Below, piece after piece: positions 8,560-15,800 of a stretch of 64,000 nucleotides of DNA (position 1 is its first letter; each line of letters opens with the position of its first letter). This DNA comes from Sphingobacterium endophyticum (GTDB lineage Bacteria > Bacteroidota > Bacteroidia > Sphingobacteriales > Sphingobacteriaceae): contig NZ_SMMI01000003.1 in assembly GCF_009733535.1 (NCBI RefSeq), positions 310,001 to 374,000 on the forward strand. Reading direction: 5' to 3'. The translations under genes and the position numbers were made by a program. The notes under the pieces are model-generated. The model made no database searches. It was not told the DNA's origin and saw only the letters and a list, made by a program, of their open reading frames with translations.

Positions 8560-9318
8560 ATGATACAGATTAATAAACAAGCAAATGGTTTGCTATCCAT
8601 ATATTTTACTGCAGGATACCCAAGCATTGACAGTACGTTAGATATTGCGGAAGAGTTGGAGAAAGCAGGAGCTGATTTTTTAGAAATTGGATTTCCCTAT
8701 TCAGATCCTGTAGCCGATGGACCTACCATTCAACACAGTTCAGAAGTCGCTCTAAAAAATGGAATGACATTAAAAGTTTTATTCGAACAATTAAAAGATT
8801 TAAGAAAAAGAGTATGTATTCCTGTTTATTTAATGGGATATGTAAATCCAGTAATTCAATTTGGGGTAGAAAATTTCTGTAAAGCCTGTAAAGAAGTGGG
8901 TGTAAATGGCACGATCATACCTGATCTACCGATGTATGAATATGAAGATTTGTATCAAGGGATATTTGAGGAAAATCAAGTTAGTAACGTGTTTTTAGTT
9001 ACTCCGCAAACATCCGATTCGAGAATTAAAAAGATCGATTCACTATCGACAAGTTTTATTTACCTCTTGTCATCCAATGCAACCACTGGTACACAACTAA
9101 ATGTTGAGGAACAATCTGAAGCCTATTTCAATAGGGTTAAAGAAATGGATTTAAACAATCCATTGGTTATTGGATTTGGTATTCATAATAAAGAAACCTT
9201 TGAAAAGGCAACAAAATATGCTAACGGAGCAATTGTAGGGACTGCATTTGTGAAGTTATTGGCTGAGGATGATTATTTGGAAAAGATTCCAGGATTTATA
9301 AAATCCATTAAAGGATAA
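8560..9318 (+). CDS. trpA: Tryptophan synthase alpha chain
   Basis: 252 residues, a TIM-barrel that cleaves indole-3-glycerol phosphate and channels indole to TrpB. Catalytic Glu in FLEIGFPYSDP (E42) and Asp in VADGPTIQ (D53) are present. The phosphate-binding end shows VIGFGIHN and GAIVGTAFVK. Last gene of the operon, followed by a GC-rich hairpin. Confidence 0.96.
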   Translation: MIQINKQANGLLSIYFTAGYPSIDSTLDIAEELEKAGADFLEIGFPYSDPVADGPTIQHSSEVALKNGMTLKVLFEQLKDLRKRVCIPVYLMGYVNPVIQFGVENFCKACKEVGVNGTIIPDLPMYEYEDLYQGIFEENQVSNVFLVTPQTSDSRIKKIDSLSTSFIYLLSSNATTGTQLNVEEQSEAYFNRVKEMDLNNPLVIGFGIHNKETFEKATKYANGAIVGTAFVKLLAEDDYLEKIPGFIKSIKG

Positions 9319-9328
9319 TGATTTAAAG

Positions 9329-9352
9329 AGGGGGACGATAGTTTGTCCCCCT
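9329..9352 (+). terminator. Hairpin after trpA
   Basis: GGGGGAC (9330-9336) pairs with GTCCCCC (9345-9351) across an 8-base loop. No T-run follows, so termination strength is uncertain. It sits between trpA and a convergent small ORF. Confidence 0.6.
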
Positions 9353-9357
9353 ACTTA

Positions 9358-9471
9358 TTAATTAACTCTTCTCAGAATTTTGTTGGCTAGGAAAACTACC
9401 AAGATTCCTGCAGTAACAAGGCTAACTAAGCCTGCATACAACAGATTTGGGTGTGCAGCTAATGTTTCCAT
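9358..9471 (-). CDS. Putative 37-residue single-pass membrane protein
   Basis: A small frame from ATG (9471-9469) to TAA (9360-9358). Residues 1-10 (METLAAHPNL) are polar, about 11-30 form one hydrophobic helix (YAGLVSLVTAGILVVFLANK), and the end is basic (ILRRVN), giving an N-out/C-in topology by the positive-inside rule. I do not recognise the family. The size and shape resemble small regulatory or assembly subunits of membrane complexes, but that is only analogy. No clear promoter is seen. It is convergent with trpA. Confidence 0.5.
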   Translation of the reverse strand: METLAAHPNLLYAGLVSLVTAGILVVFLANKILRRVN

Positions 9472-9579
9472 AAAAATATAGGTTTATAAAGTACTAAGTC
9501 GATTCTAATATAATTAGTGTGAATCCAATTGACAAGAAAAAATTACAATTAATTATCCACATAATAGGTCTATCTTTCC

Positions 9580-9587
9580 TATCTTTG
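9580..9587 (+). promoter_or_regulatory. Putative -7 box of the HYC_CC_PP gene
   Basis: TATCTTTG matches TAnnTTTG and ends 8 bases before the ATG at 9596, so the mRNA would have almost no leader. No TTG at the right spacing. Confidence 0.45.
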
Positions 9588-9595
9588 GGGCAAAG

Positions 9596-10048
9596 ATGAG
9601 AAAAATTGTAGCCATATGCTTACTATTGATTTATTCTGTATGCAGTACAGGAGCTACAATCTATATGCACCATTGTGGAAAAAGCACCTCATTCTCTGTA
9701 CTTGATGATATAAAAGTATCACATGACAGCTGTCCAATGTGTACAAAACCACATGAGGACCATAACCATGAACAAAACGAGTTAGGCAATGCTTCTTGTG
9801 AGGATGATCATTCCTGTAAGGACTCCAAGGTAGATTTTGAATTAAATTCCGAAAGCGACCAATTGCGGACAAAAATGCTTTTTGGGAGTGTATTTGATTT
9901 TTCTCCAGCCATTGTGCTGATCCCTTGGATCATTACTACATGGGAAAACATGATGGAAGTACAACCACAAGTTCCCATCCCATTAAAACCTGCACTATTT
10001 GCGGAGAATCATTCCGTCTATCTTCTAAACTGCACTTTCATTATTTGA
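9596..10048 (+). CDS. HYC_CC_PP family protein
   Basis: 150 residues with an N-terminal hydrophobic signal or anchor (about 4-20) ending near CSTGATIYMHHCGK. The mature part holds the family marks: HHC near 25-27, the CPMC pair (about 46-49), a second pair of cysteines in ASCEDDHSC, many His and Asp (HEDHNHEQ), and a late proline motif. Such thiol- and imidazole-rich periplasmic proteins are found in Bacteroidetes next to heavy-metal TonB receptors, as here (57 bases upstream of one). A role in metal binding or delivery is inference. Confidence 0.82.
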   Translation: MRKIVAICLLLIYSVCSTGATIYMHHCGKSTSFSVLDDIKVSHDSCPMCTKPHEDHNHEQNELGNASCEDDHSCKDSKVDFELNSESDQLRTKMLFGSVFDFSPAIVLIPWIITTWENMMEVQPQVPIPLKPALFAENHSVYLLNCTFII

Positions 10049-10105
10049 TGTATTAATATTCTAAAAATCATTCTAGACTTTTTGAATCATTAATAACATT
10101 GAAAT

Positions 10106-12745
10106 ATGCACTTATTTAGATATTTATTCGTATTAATTTTTATTTCCGTGGGCACTGGACTATTTGCCCAAAACAAGACAATAACAGAAAAATTTGAAGT
10201 TTCTGGTAACTGTGCCATGTGTAAAAAACGCATTGAAACAGCAGGGAAAGATGCCGGAGCAAAATCCATCAATTGGGATATCAACACCGGAATTGCTTCT
10301 GTATCCTATGATTCTGAAAAGACCTCCCTGGACAAAATCAAGCAAGGGATCGCTGGGGCAGGACATGACACAAAACAATATAGAGCACCTGACGATGTAT
10401 ATGAAACTTTACATGAATGTTGCCTATACCCAAGAATGGATGCAGCATCCGAGAGCAGCCATGAAGAACATGAACATGCAGAAGGCGATGCTCATGATCA
10501 TGATGCAAATGGTGGGCATGACCACGATCATGACCATGAAGTAACTGGAGTAGTAGTGAATGAAAGTGAAAAGGGAGACCTCACCCCTATTACCAACGTT
10601 ACAATTTATTGGGCAGATAATCCGAGCAAAAAAGTGAAGTCCAATGAAAATGGTGTATTCAAAATTATGCATCAGAAACCTTATAGAAACCTTGTCATTT
10701 CACATGCGAGTATGCAAGGAGACACTATAGAAGTTAAAAACCTTCACGAAGTATTAGTTATTCAAGCAAAGAACAACTCGTTGAAGGAGATCGTTGTCAC
10801 GCGCAGACAAAAATCAAACTACATTTCAAAATTAACCCCCAATCGTGTAGAAACGATTACGGCAAAGGAGCTATTTAAAGCAGCCTGTTGTGACCTAAGT
10901 GAAAGTTTTTCAACCAATGCTTCAGTAGATGTTGTTAGCAGTGATGCTGTAACGGGTAGTAAGCAAATTCAAATGTTGGGATTAGCAGGGATTTATACGC
11001 AATTGACTGTAGAGGGCTTGCCAGGACCGAGAGGTTTTGCTTCACCATTAGGGTTAAACAGTATTGCCGGAACATGGATTGAAGCGATCAATATCAGTAA
11101 AGGGATTGGATCGGTAGCGAATGGTTTTGAAAATATGGCTGGACAGATTAATGTTGAACTCAAAAAACCACATAATTCTGATAAGCTATATTTCAATGCT
11201 TATGCAAACAACATGGGTAGAACTGACATTAACCTTAATCTAGCACAACATATCAATGAAAAATGGTCGGTTGGGCTTTTACTACATGATAATTTCATGT
11301 ATAACAAGGAAATGAATTTCAGTAAAAATGGTTTCCGTGATTTGCCGGTAGGAAACCTATTTTCAGGGATCAACCGCTGGCATTATGAAAACGGGAAAGG
11401 TATCATTGCACAATTTGGAATTAAATTCTTACATGATGATCGTATAGGAGGTCAAATTGACTTTAATGAGGATACAGATAAATTCACGACCAATAAATAC
11501 GGTTTAGGATTTAAGAATCAACGTATCGAAGGTTTTGGTAAACTGGGATATGTTTTTCCAACCAATAAACATCGTAGTATTGGTTTGCAATTATCAGCAA
11601 GTCAATACAAACAAGAAAGTTTCTTTGGTTTAAATGCTTATGATAATGAACAGAACTCCTATTATGCGAACCTATTATTTCAGGATATCATTGGGAATGT
11701 TGCTCACAAATATAAAGTTGGCGCATCCATCCAATATGATAAGTATGATGAATTATTGGCCCGAAAGGAGTTAAATTCAGAATATAAATATGACTTTGGC
11801 AGAAAAGAGGCTGTAGCAGGAGCGTTTGCAGAATATACATTTAGTCCTAGTGAAAAATTTGATGCAGTATTGGGATTGCGCCAAGATTACAACAACCTAT
11901 ATGGCTGGTTTACAACTCCAAGAGCGGTTTTGCGTTATGAGCCAATTTTAGGAACAACCATACGATTGAGTTCAGGTCGCGGACAAAGAACAGCGAATAT
12001 ATTTGCTGAAAATTTAGGAATCTTTGCTTCGAGTAGAACAATTGCCGGGCTTGCAAACCTGACTGCTGGAGATGGTGCGTATGGATTAAAACCTGAAGTA
12101 TCATGGAACACAGGACTAACATTGGATCAAAGCTTCCAATTATTTGGAAGAGAAGCAGGTTTATCGGTTGAACTATTCCACAATAACTTTCAAAACCAAG
12201 TTGTTGTCGATTTTGAAAACCCGCGAGAAGTATCATTTTATAATTTAGATGGTAAGTCCTATTCCAATAGCTTACAGGCTGAATTTAGGTTTATGCCTCT
12301 GCAGCACTTTGAGGCAAGAATGGCATATCGTATGCTTGATGTTCAAACGGACTACCAATCAGGAAGATTACAGAAGCCATTAACTGCTAAACATCGAGGA
12401 TTTATGAATCTTGCATACAATCTTCATTCTGGATGGAGCTTTGACTATACATTGAATATTGTTGGTAAGAAAAGAATTCCAAATACTAGCACTAATCCTG
12501 TTGAATTTCAATTACCAACAGAATCAGATTCTTATGTAACCATGAATGCTCAAGTCAGCAAATCCTTTGGAAAAAATAAAAACTTTGATATTTATATTGG
12601 CGGAGAAAATCTGACAAATTTCTATCAAAAAGATCCAATTCTTGCATTTGAACAACCATTTGGTCAAAACTTTGACACCAATATGCTTTGGGGACCAATT
12701 GCTGGTAGAATGTTCTATACAGGAATTAGATATACCATTAAGTAA
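10106..12745 (+). CDS. TonB-dependent receptor with N-terminal heavy-metal-associated domain and His-rich linker
   Basis: 879 residues. Signal peptide 1-22 (ending LFAQ). An HMA-like ferredoxin fold follows (about 25-95) with the metal motif GNCAMC (C36, C39). A His/Asp/Glu-rich linker (about 118-146, repeated HDHDHDH) comes next, then a carboxypeptidase-regulatory-like domain (about 147-225), a plug (about 235-345, with CCDLSESFSTNASVDV) and a 22-strand-type barrel ending GIRYTIK. The metal-binding front end and the adjacent HYC_CC_PP gene suggest outer-membrane traffic of copper, zinc or a metal chelate. The direction and metal are not visible in sequence. Followed by a long hairpin shared with convergent maf. 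Confidence 0.9.
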   Translation: MHLFRYLFVLIFISVGTGLFAQNKTITEKFEVSGNCAMCKKRIETAGKDAGAKSINWDINTGIASVSYDSEKTSLDKIKQGIAGAGHDTKQYRAPDDVYETLHECCLYPRMDAASESSHEEHEHAEGDAHDHDANGGHDHDHDHEVTGVVVNESEKGDLTPITNVTIYWADNPSKKVKSNENGVFKIMHQKPYRNLVISHASMQGDTIEVKNLHEVLVIQAKNNSLKEIVVTRRQKSNYISKLTPNRVETITAKELFKAACCDLSESFSTNASVDVVSSDAVTGSKQIQMLGLAGIYTQLTVEGLPGPRGFASPLGLNSIAGTWIEAINISKGIGSVANGFENMAGQINVELKKPHNSDKLYFNAYANNMGRTDINLNLAQHINEKWSVGLLLHDNFMYNKEMNFSKNGFRDLPVGNLFSGINRWHYENGKGIIAQFGIKFLHDDRIGGQIDFNEDTDKFTTNKYGLGFKNQRIEGFGKLGYVFPTNKHRSIGLQLSASQYKQESFFGLNAYDNEQNSYYANLLFQDIIGNVAHKYKVGASIQYDKYDELLARKELNSEYKYDFGRKEAVAGAFAEYTFSPSEKFDAVLGLRQDYNNLYGWFTTPRAVLRYEPILGTTIRLSSGRGQRTANIFAENLGIFASSRTIAGLANLTAGDGAYGLKPEVSWNTGLTLDQSFQLFGREAGLSVELFHNNFQNQVVVDFENPREVSFYNLDGKSYSNSLQAEFRFMPLQHFEARMAYRMLDVQTDYQSGRLQKPLTAKHRGFMNLAYNLHSGWSFDYTLNIVGKKRIPNTSTNPVEFQLPTESDSYVTMNAQVSKSFGKNKNFDIYIGGENLTNFYQKDPILAFEQPFGQNFDTNMLWGPIAGRMFYTGIRYTIK

Positions 12746-12750
12746 TTAGA

Positions 12751-12784
12751 AGTAGTTTCCAGCGTTAATTCGCTGGAAACTACT
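12751..12784. terminator. 14-bp perfect hairpin between convergent genes
   Basis: AGTAGTTTCCAGCG (12751-12764), loop TTAATT, CGCTGGAAACTACT (12771-12784). Stable but without a T-run on either side. Likely transcription end or 3'-end protection for the receptor gene. Confidence 0.6.
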
Positions 12785-12808
12785 CCTCCTAAGAGTAAAA
12801 AGATGAGT

Positions 12809-13399
12809 TTAAATAAATAATTCTTTAAGTGCTTTATGTAACCTAGCTGTAGGCAGGCCTATTACATTTTCATAAGAGCCCTCAATTCTTTCTATTGCAA
12901 TTCTTCCAATCCATTCCTGAATACCATATGAACCCGCTTTATCCAGAGGTTTATATCGATCTACATAATAAGCAACTTCTTTCTCGGAAATTTCATTAAA
13001 CCATACTTTCGTTTCTTCAACGAAGGAGATCTTCTTTCCCTGATAAGAAAATGCTACAGCGGTATACACCTGATGTTTTTTCCCTGATAAGCCTAAAATC
13101 ACATCCTTTGCTTCAGCTAGATCTTGAGGTTTTCCGATAACTTTACCATTTTGATCAACTACAATCGTATCGGCACAGATGATTAAATGGCTTGGATCTA
13201 CGTCATTGAATGCTAATAATTTAGTTTCTGCAATATATTTGACGATATCTAACGCGCTCCATTCCTTATTAAAAGATTCATCTGTTTCTCTAACCTCTAT
13301 ACGGAAGTCAATATCCATAGACTTTAATAATTCATTTCGTCTAGGAGATTTAGACCCTAGGATAACTGGGATTTCCTTTAGTTTATTTTGTAATAACAT
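12809..13399 (-). CDS. maf: Maf-family nucleotide pyrophosphatase
   Basis: 196 residues, standard for Maf. Hydrolyses non-canonical or modified nucleoside triphosphates (dTTP/UTP or m7GTP types) to monophosphates. Motifs: LGSKSPRR (14-21), the catalytic acidic IICADTIV, GKPQD, SGKKHQVYTA, and GSYGIQ near the C-terminus. The ATG shares one base with the kdsC stop (TAATG), so the two are translationally coupled. Confidence 0.93.
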   Translation of the reverse strand: MLLQNKLKEIPVILGSKSPRRNELLKSMDIDFRIEVRETDESFNKEWSALDIVKYIAETKLLAFNDVDPSHLIICADTIVVDQNGKVIGKPQDLAEAKDVILGLSGKKHQVYTAVAFSYQGKKISFVEETKVWFNEISEKEVAYYVDRYKPLDKAGSYGIQEWIGRIAIERIEGSYENVIGLPTARLHKALKELFI

Positions 13400-13923
13400 T
13401 AAACACTTTTTATTTCAGTCTGAACACCCCATTTACCTTGTAGTTTAAGGATCTTTTCTAATACATCCCGAACAACCCCTTCGCCTCCATTTTTAGGAGA
13501 CATATAATGAGATATTGATTTGATATCCTCAACGGCATCATTTGGACAGACAGCAAGTCCCACGACCTGCATCACTTCATAATCTGGCATGTCATCACCC
13601 ACATACATTAAATCATGTAGATTTAACTGATATTTCAGCAATAACTGACTGAGTACTTGCATTTTATTTTTCACACCCAAATGTATTTCGGTAATTCCTA
13701 AACCCAGCAGTCTCTTTTGCACACCAATGGATTTCCCTCCTGAAATTACCCAAATCTGCAATCCCATTTTTACAGCAAGCTGCATGGCATATCCATCCTT
13801 TACAAAGAACGTACGGAGCTGTTCACCTGCTTCCGTAAACAGGAGTTTACCATCCGTTAATACCCCATCCACATCCAACACTACTGCTTTAATAGCAGAA
13901 AATTTCTTTATGACCATAATCAA
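13399..13923 (-). CDS. kdsC: KdsC-like HAD phosphatase (3-deoxy-D-manno-octulosonate 8-phosphate phosphatase)
   Basis: 174 residues, C0-type HAD phosphatase without a cap domain. Nucleophile and acid in VVLDVDGVLTDG (D17, D19), motif II IWVISGG, a Lys in GVKNK, and motif III YVGDDMPDYEVM. Length and the GVLTDG signature match KdsC, which releases Kdo for lipopolysaccharide; some relatives act on N-acylneuraminate 9-phosphate. Start could also be the Met at residue 3 (13917). Confidence 0.9.
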   Translation of the reverse strand: MIMVIKKFSAIKAVVLDVDGVLTDGKLLFTEAGEQLRTFFVKDGYAMQLAVKMGLQIWVISGGKSIGVQKRLLGLGITEIHLGVKNKMQVLSQLLLKYQLNLHDLMYVGDDMPDYEVMQVVGLAVCPNDAVEDIKSISHYMSPKNGGEGVVRDVLEKILKLQGKWGVQTEIKSV

Positions 13924-13933
13924 TCGTTATCCT

Positions 13934-13941
13934 CAAAAATA
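13934..13941 (-). promoter_or_regulatory. Putative -7 box of kdsC-maf
   Basis: On the minus strand TATTTTTG lies 10 bases before the kdsC start. It matches TAnnTTTG, again giving a very short leader. Confidence 0.45.
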
Positions 13942-14067
13942 AATATTTTTTATAGACCAAAAACTTTTATTCCTAATCCGATTAAGCCAATTTTTTATTT
14001 GTTACAACAATTAAATCAGAGAATTGTCAGAAAATGGTTGCAAAGGAAACTTTTTATTAACAATTCT

Positions 14068-14097
14068 TTGCTAATATTAATTCTCGGCGTACCTTTG
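14068..14097 (+). promoter_or_regulatory. Bacteroidetes-type promoter of a candidate small RNA
   Basis: TTG (14068-14070), 19 bases, TACCTTTG (14090-14097): a complete consensus match with no ORF downstream before a terminator. Confidence 0.65.
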
Positions 14098-14103
14098 TTT
14101 CAT

Positions 14104-14205
14104 AATTCGAAGGATAAGTAGAATTAATATTTAAAATTGTCTTTTCATAATTTAGGTTTATAATTGGTTAGTATCAAACCCTGGCGCCCATCGTCAGGGT
14201 TTTTT
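14104..14205 (+). ncRNA. Candidate small RNA, about 100 nt
   Basis: Bounded by a full consensus promoter and a strong intrinsic terminator: ACCCTGGCG (14178-14186), loop CCCAT, CGTCAGGGT (14192-14200), then T6. The interval has no ATG on the plus strand. It resembles no RNA family I recognise (not 6S, SRP, tmRNA or RNase P by size and content). The function is unknown; a trans-acting sRNA is one possibility. Exact ends are estimated. Confidence 0.5.
14178..14205 (+). terminator. Intrinsic terminator of the candidate small RNA
   Basis: 9-bp stem including one G-U pair, loop CCCAT, run of T. Confidence 0.85.
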
Positions 14206-14213
14206 CGTATAAC

Positions 14214-14262
14214 AAAAAACCCTAATAAGAGAAGACAGGATCTTAGCTTATTAGGGTTTTTT
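14214..14262. terminator. Bidirectional terminator downstream of floA
   Basis: Perfect 16-bp inverted repeat, AAAAAACCCTAATAAG (14214-14229) and its complement (14247-14262), with A/T runs on both sides. Serves floA on the minus strand and read-through on the plus strand. Confidence 0.88.
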
Positions 14263-14281
14263 AATAAGAATTTTTGAATTT

Positions 14282-15259
14282 CTATTTCTTTTCAGGGCCT
14301 TGTGGTCTCGAGATAGAGGATCTCATATCCGTATCAGCCTGAATATTCTGCAATTTATAGTAATCCATTATTCCAAGATTACCACTTCTAAAGGCCTCTG
14401 CCATTGCCAACGGCAATTGTGATTCGGCTTCTATCACCTTTGCTTTAGCCTCCTGAGCTTTTGCTCTCATTTCTTGCTCTGTTGCAACCGCCATTGCTCT
14501 TCTCTCTTCGGCACGTGCATTTGCAACTTTTAGATCAGCCTCAGCTTGGTCGGTCTGTAATTTCGCGCCCACGTTTTCACCAATATCAATATCAGCAATG
14601 TCAATTGATAAAATTTCAAAAGCTGTTCCAGAGTCTAAACCTTTTGACAATACGGTTTTGGAGATACGATCAGGATTTTCCAATACTTCCTTGTGATTTT
14701 CCGATGAACCAATTGTTGTTACAATCCCCTCACCAACACGCGCAAGAATAGTCTCCTCACCAGCACCACCTACCAATTGATTAATATTCGCTCTAACAGT
14801 AACCCTTGCTTTTGCAATCAGTTGGATACCATCCTTTGCCACAGCAGCTACAGGAGGTGTATTGATTACTTGCGGATTTACTGATAATTGTACTGCGTCA
14901 AATACGTCACGTCCAGCTAAATCTATCGCTGTTGCTAATTTAAAATCTAGAGGGATATTCGCTTTATCTGCGGAAATTAAGGCTTTGATTACCTTATTAA
15001 CATTCCCACCAGCTAAAAAGTGAGTTTCAATTTCATTTGATGTAATTCTTAATCCAGCTTTGGTCGATGTAATCATCGCATTCGTTACCAATGACGGAGG
15101 TACCTTACGTAATCTCATCAACACTAAATTCAATAAACTGATCTTTACATTAGACAACTGAGCTGTAAACCAAAGATTTACAGGCAATAAATATAACAGT
15201 ATGAAAATGGCAATTACTGATCCAGTAATTAGGAGAACTAATTGAATTGGTGAGTCCAT
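14282..15259 (-). CDS. floA: Flotillin-like protein FloA (SPFH family)
   Basis: 325 residues. A membrane hairpin at about 5-30 ([21 protein letters not shown]) is followed by the SPFH domain (about 35-215), then an Ala/Glu-rich coiled coil (about 235-290; repeats such as [15 protein letters not shown] and [13 protein letters not shown]) and a polar tail. Length and order match bacterial FloA (formerly UPF0365), which organises lipid domains in the inner membrane. The NfeD-type partner that often accompanies it is not next to it here. Confidence 0.93.
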   Translation of the reverse strand: MDSPIQLVLLITGSVIAIFILLYLLPVNLWFTAQLSNVKISLLNLVLMRLRKVPPSLVTNAMITSTKAGLRITSNEIETHFLAGGNVNKVIKALISADKANIPLDFKLATAIDLAGRDVFDAVQLSVNPQVINTPPVAAVAKDGIQLIAKARVTVRANINQLVGGAGEETILARVGEGIVTTIGSSENHKEVLENPDRISKTVLSKGLDSGTAFEILSIDIADIDIGENVGAKLQTDQAEADLKVANARAEERRAMAVATEQEMRAKAQEAKAKVIEAESQLPLAMAEAFRSGNLGIMDYYKLQNIQADTDMRSSISRPQGPEKK

Positions 15260-15800
15260 TAATTTTAAAATTAATAATGTTTCTAAATCTTAAAGATAAA
15301 AAAATAAATCAAACTTGATACCCTTCAATGCTTCCCTTTTTAATTAATTTATTTATTAATTGATCAATTGAATCTAAAAATCATTTCATCATTAAATAAC
15401 TATTATTAAATTTATGAGTGAATCTCTAGTGTGATTTGGGGATAAATTCAACAATTATTAAGGCCGGATTTAAACTTAAACATCTAATTATTAAATTTTT
15501 AAACTAAAATAAACTAAAATTAAAACAAAAATTCAGATTTTTGTAAGAAGTTAATTAAAACTTAGTGAATCAACATTACAGTATCTATACTATTAAACAG
15601 TATTATAATAATCATTTTTGAGTTATAACACGTATTCATAATAGTTGCTTACATTTGCAGCTGTTTACCATGTATTAACTATTTTTCAAATGTTATAGTT
15701 AGGAGCTTTATTTTTCAAAATATTGTTAAACAAAGCTAGTGTAAAAGTGAATCAAAAAAGTTTATTCTTATGAATTTTAAAGCTAATATTCTGATCTAAC
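15260..15800. other. 541-bp AT-rich intergenic region between floA and the kinase operon
   Basis: No ORF is supported. It holds palindromic AT-rich stretches, including AATTGATCAATT near 15357-15368 and a CAAAAAT-TCAG-ATTTTTG dyad near 15525-15542. A -7-like box TACATTTG lies at 15650-15657 with no TTG at the right distance. If used, that box gives the kinase gene a leader of about 135 bases. Confidence 0.5.

Noticed and set aside
10194..10544. 116-codon Met-rich frame inside the HMA-TonB receptor gene
   Set aside because: Frame-shifted reading of His/Asp-rich codons (CATGAT repeats) of the receptor; not an independent gene.
10480..10550. Apparent DNA repeat (CATGATCATGA-type) region
   Set aside because: Explained by the His-Asp coding repeat of the receptor linker, not a regulatory or mobile repeat.
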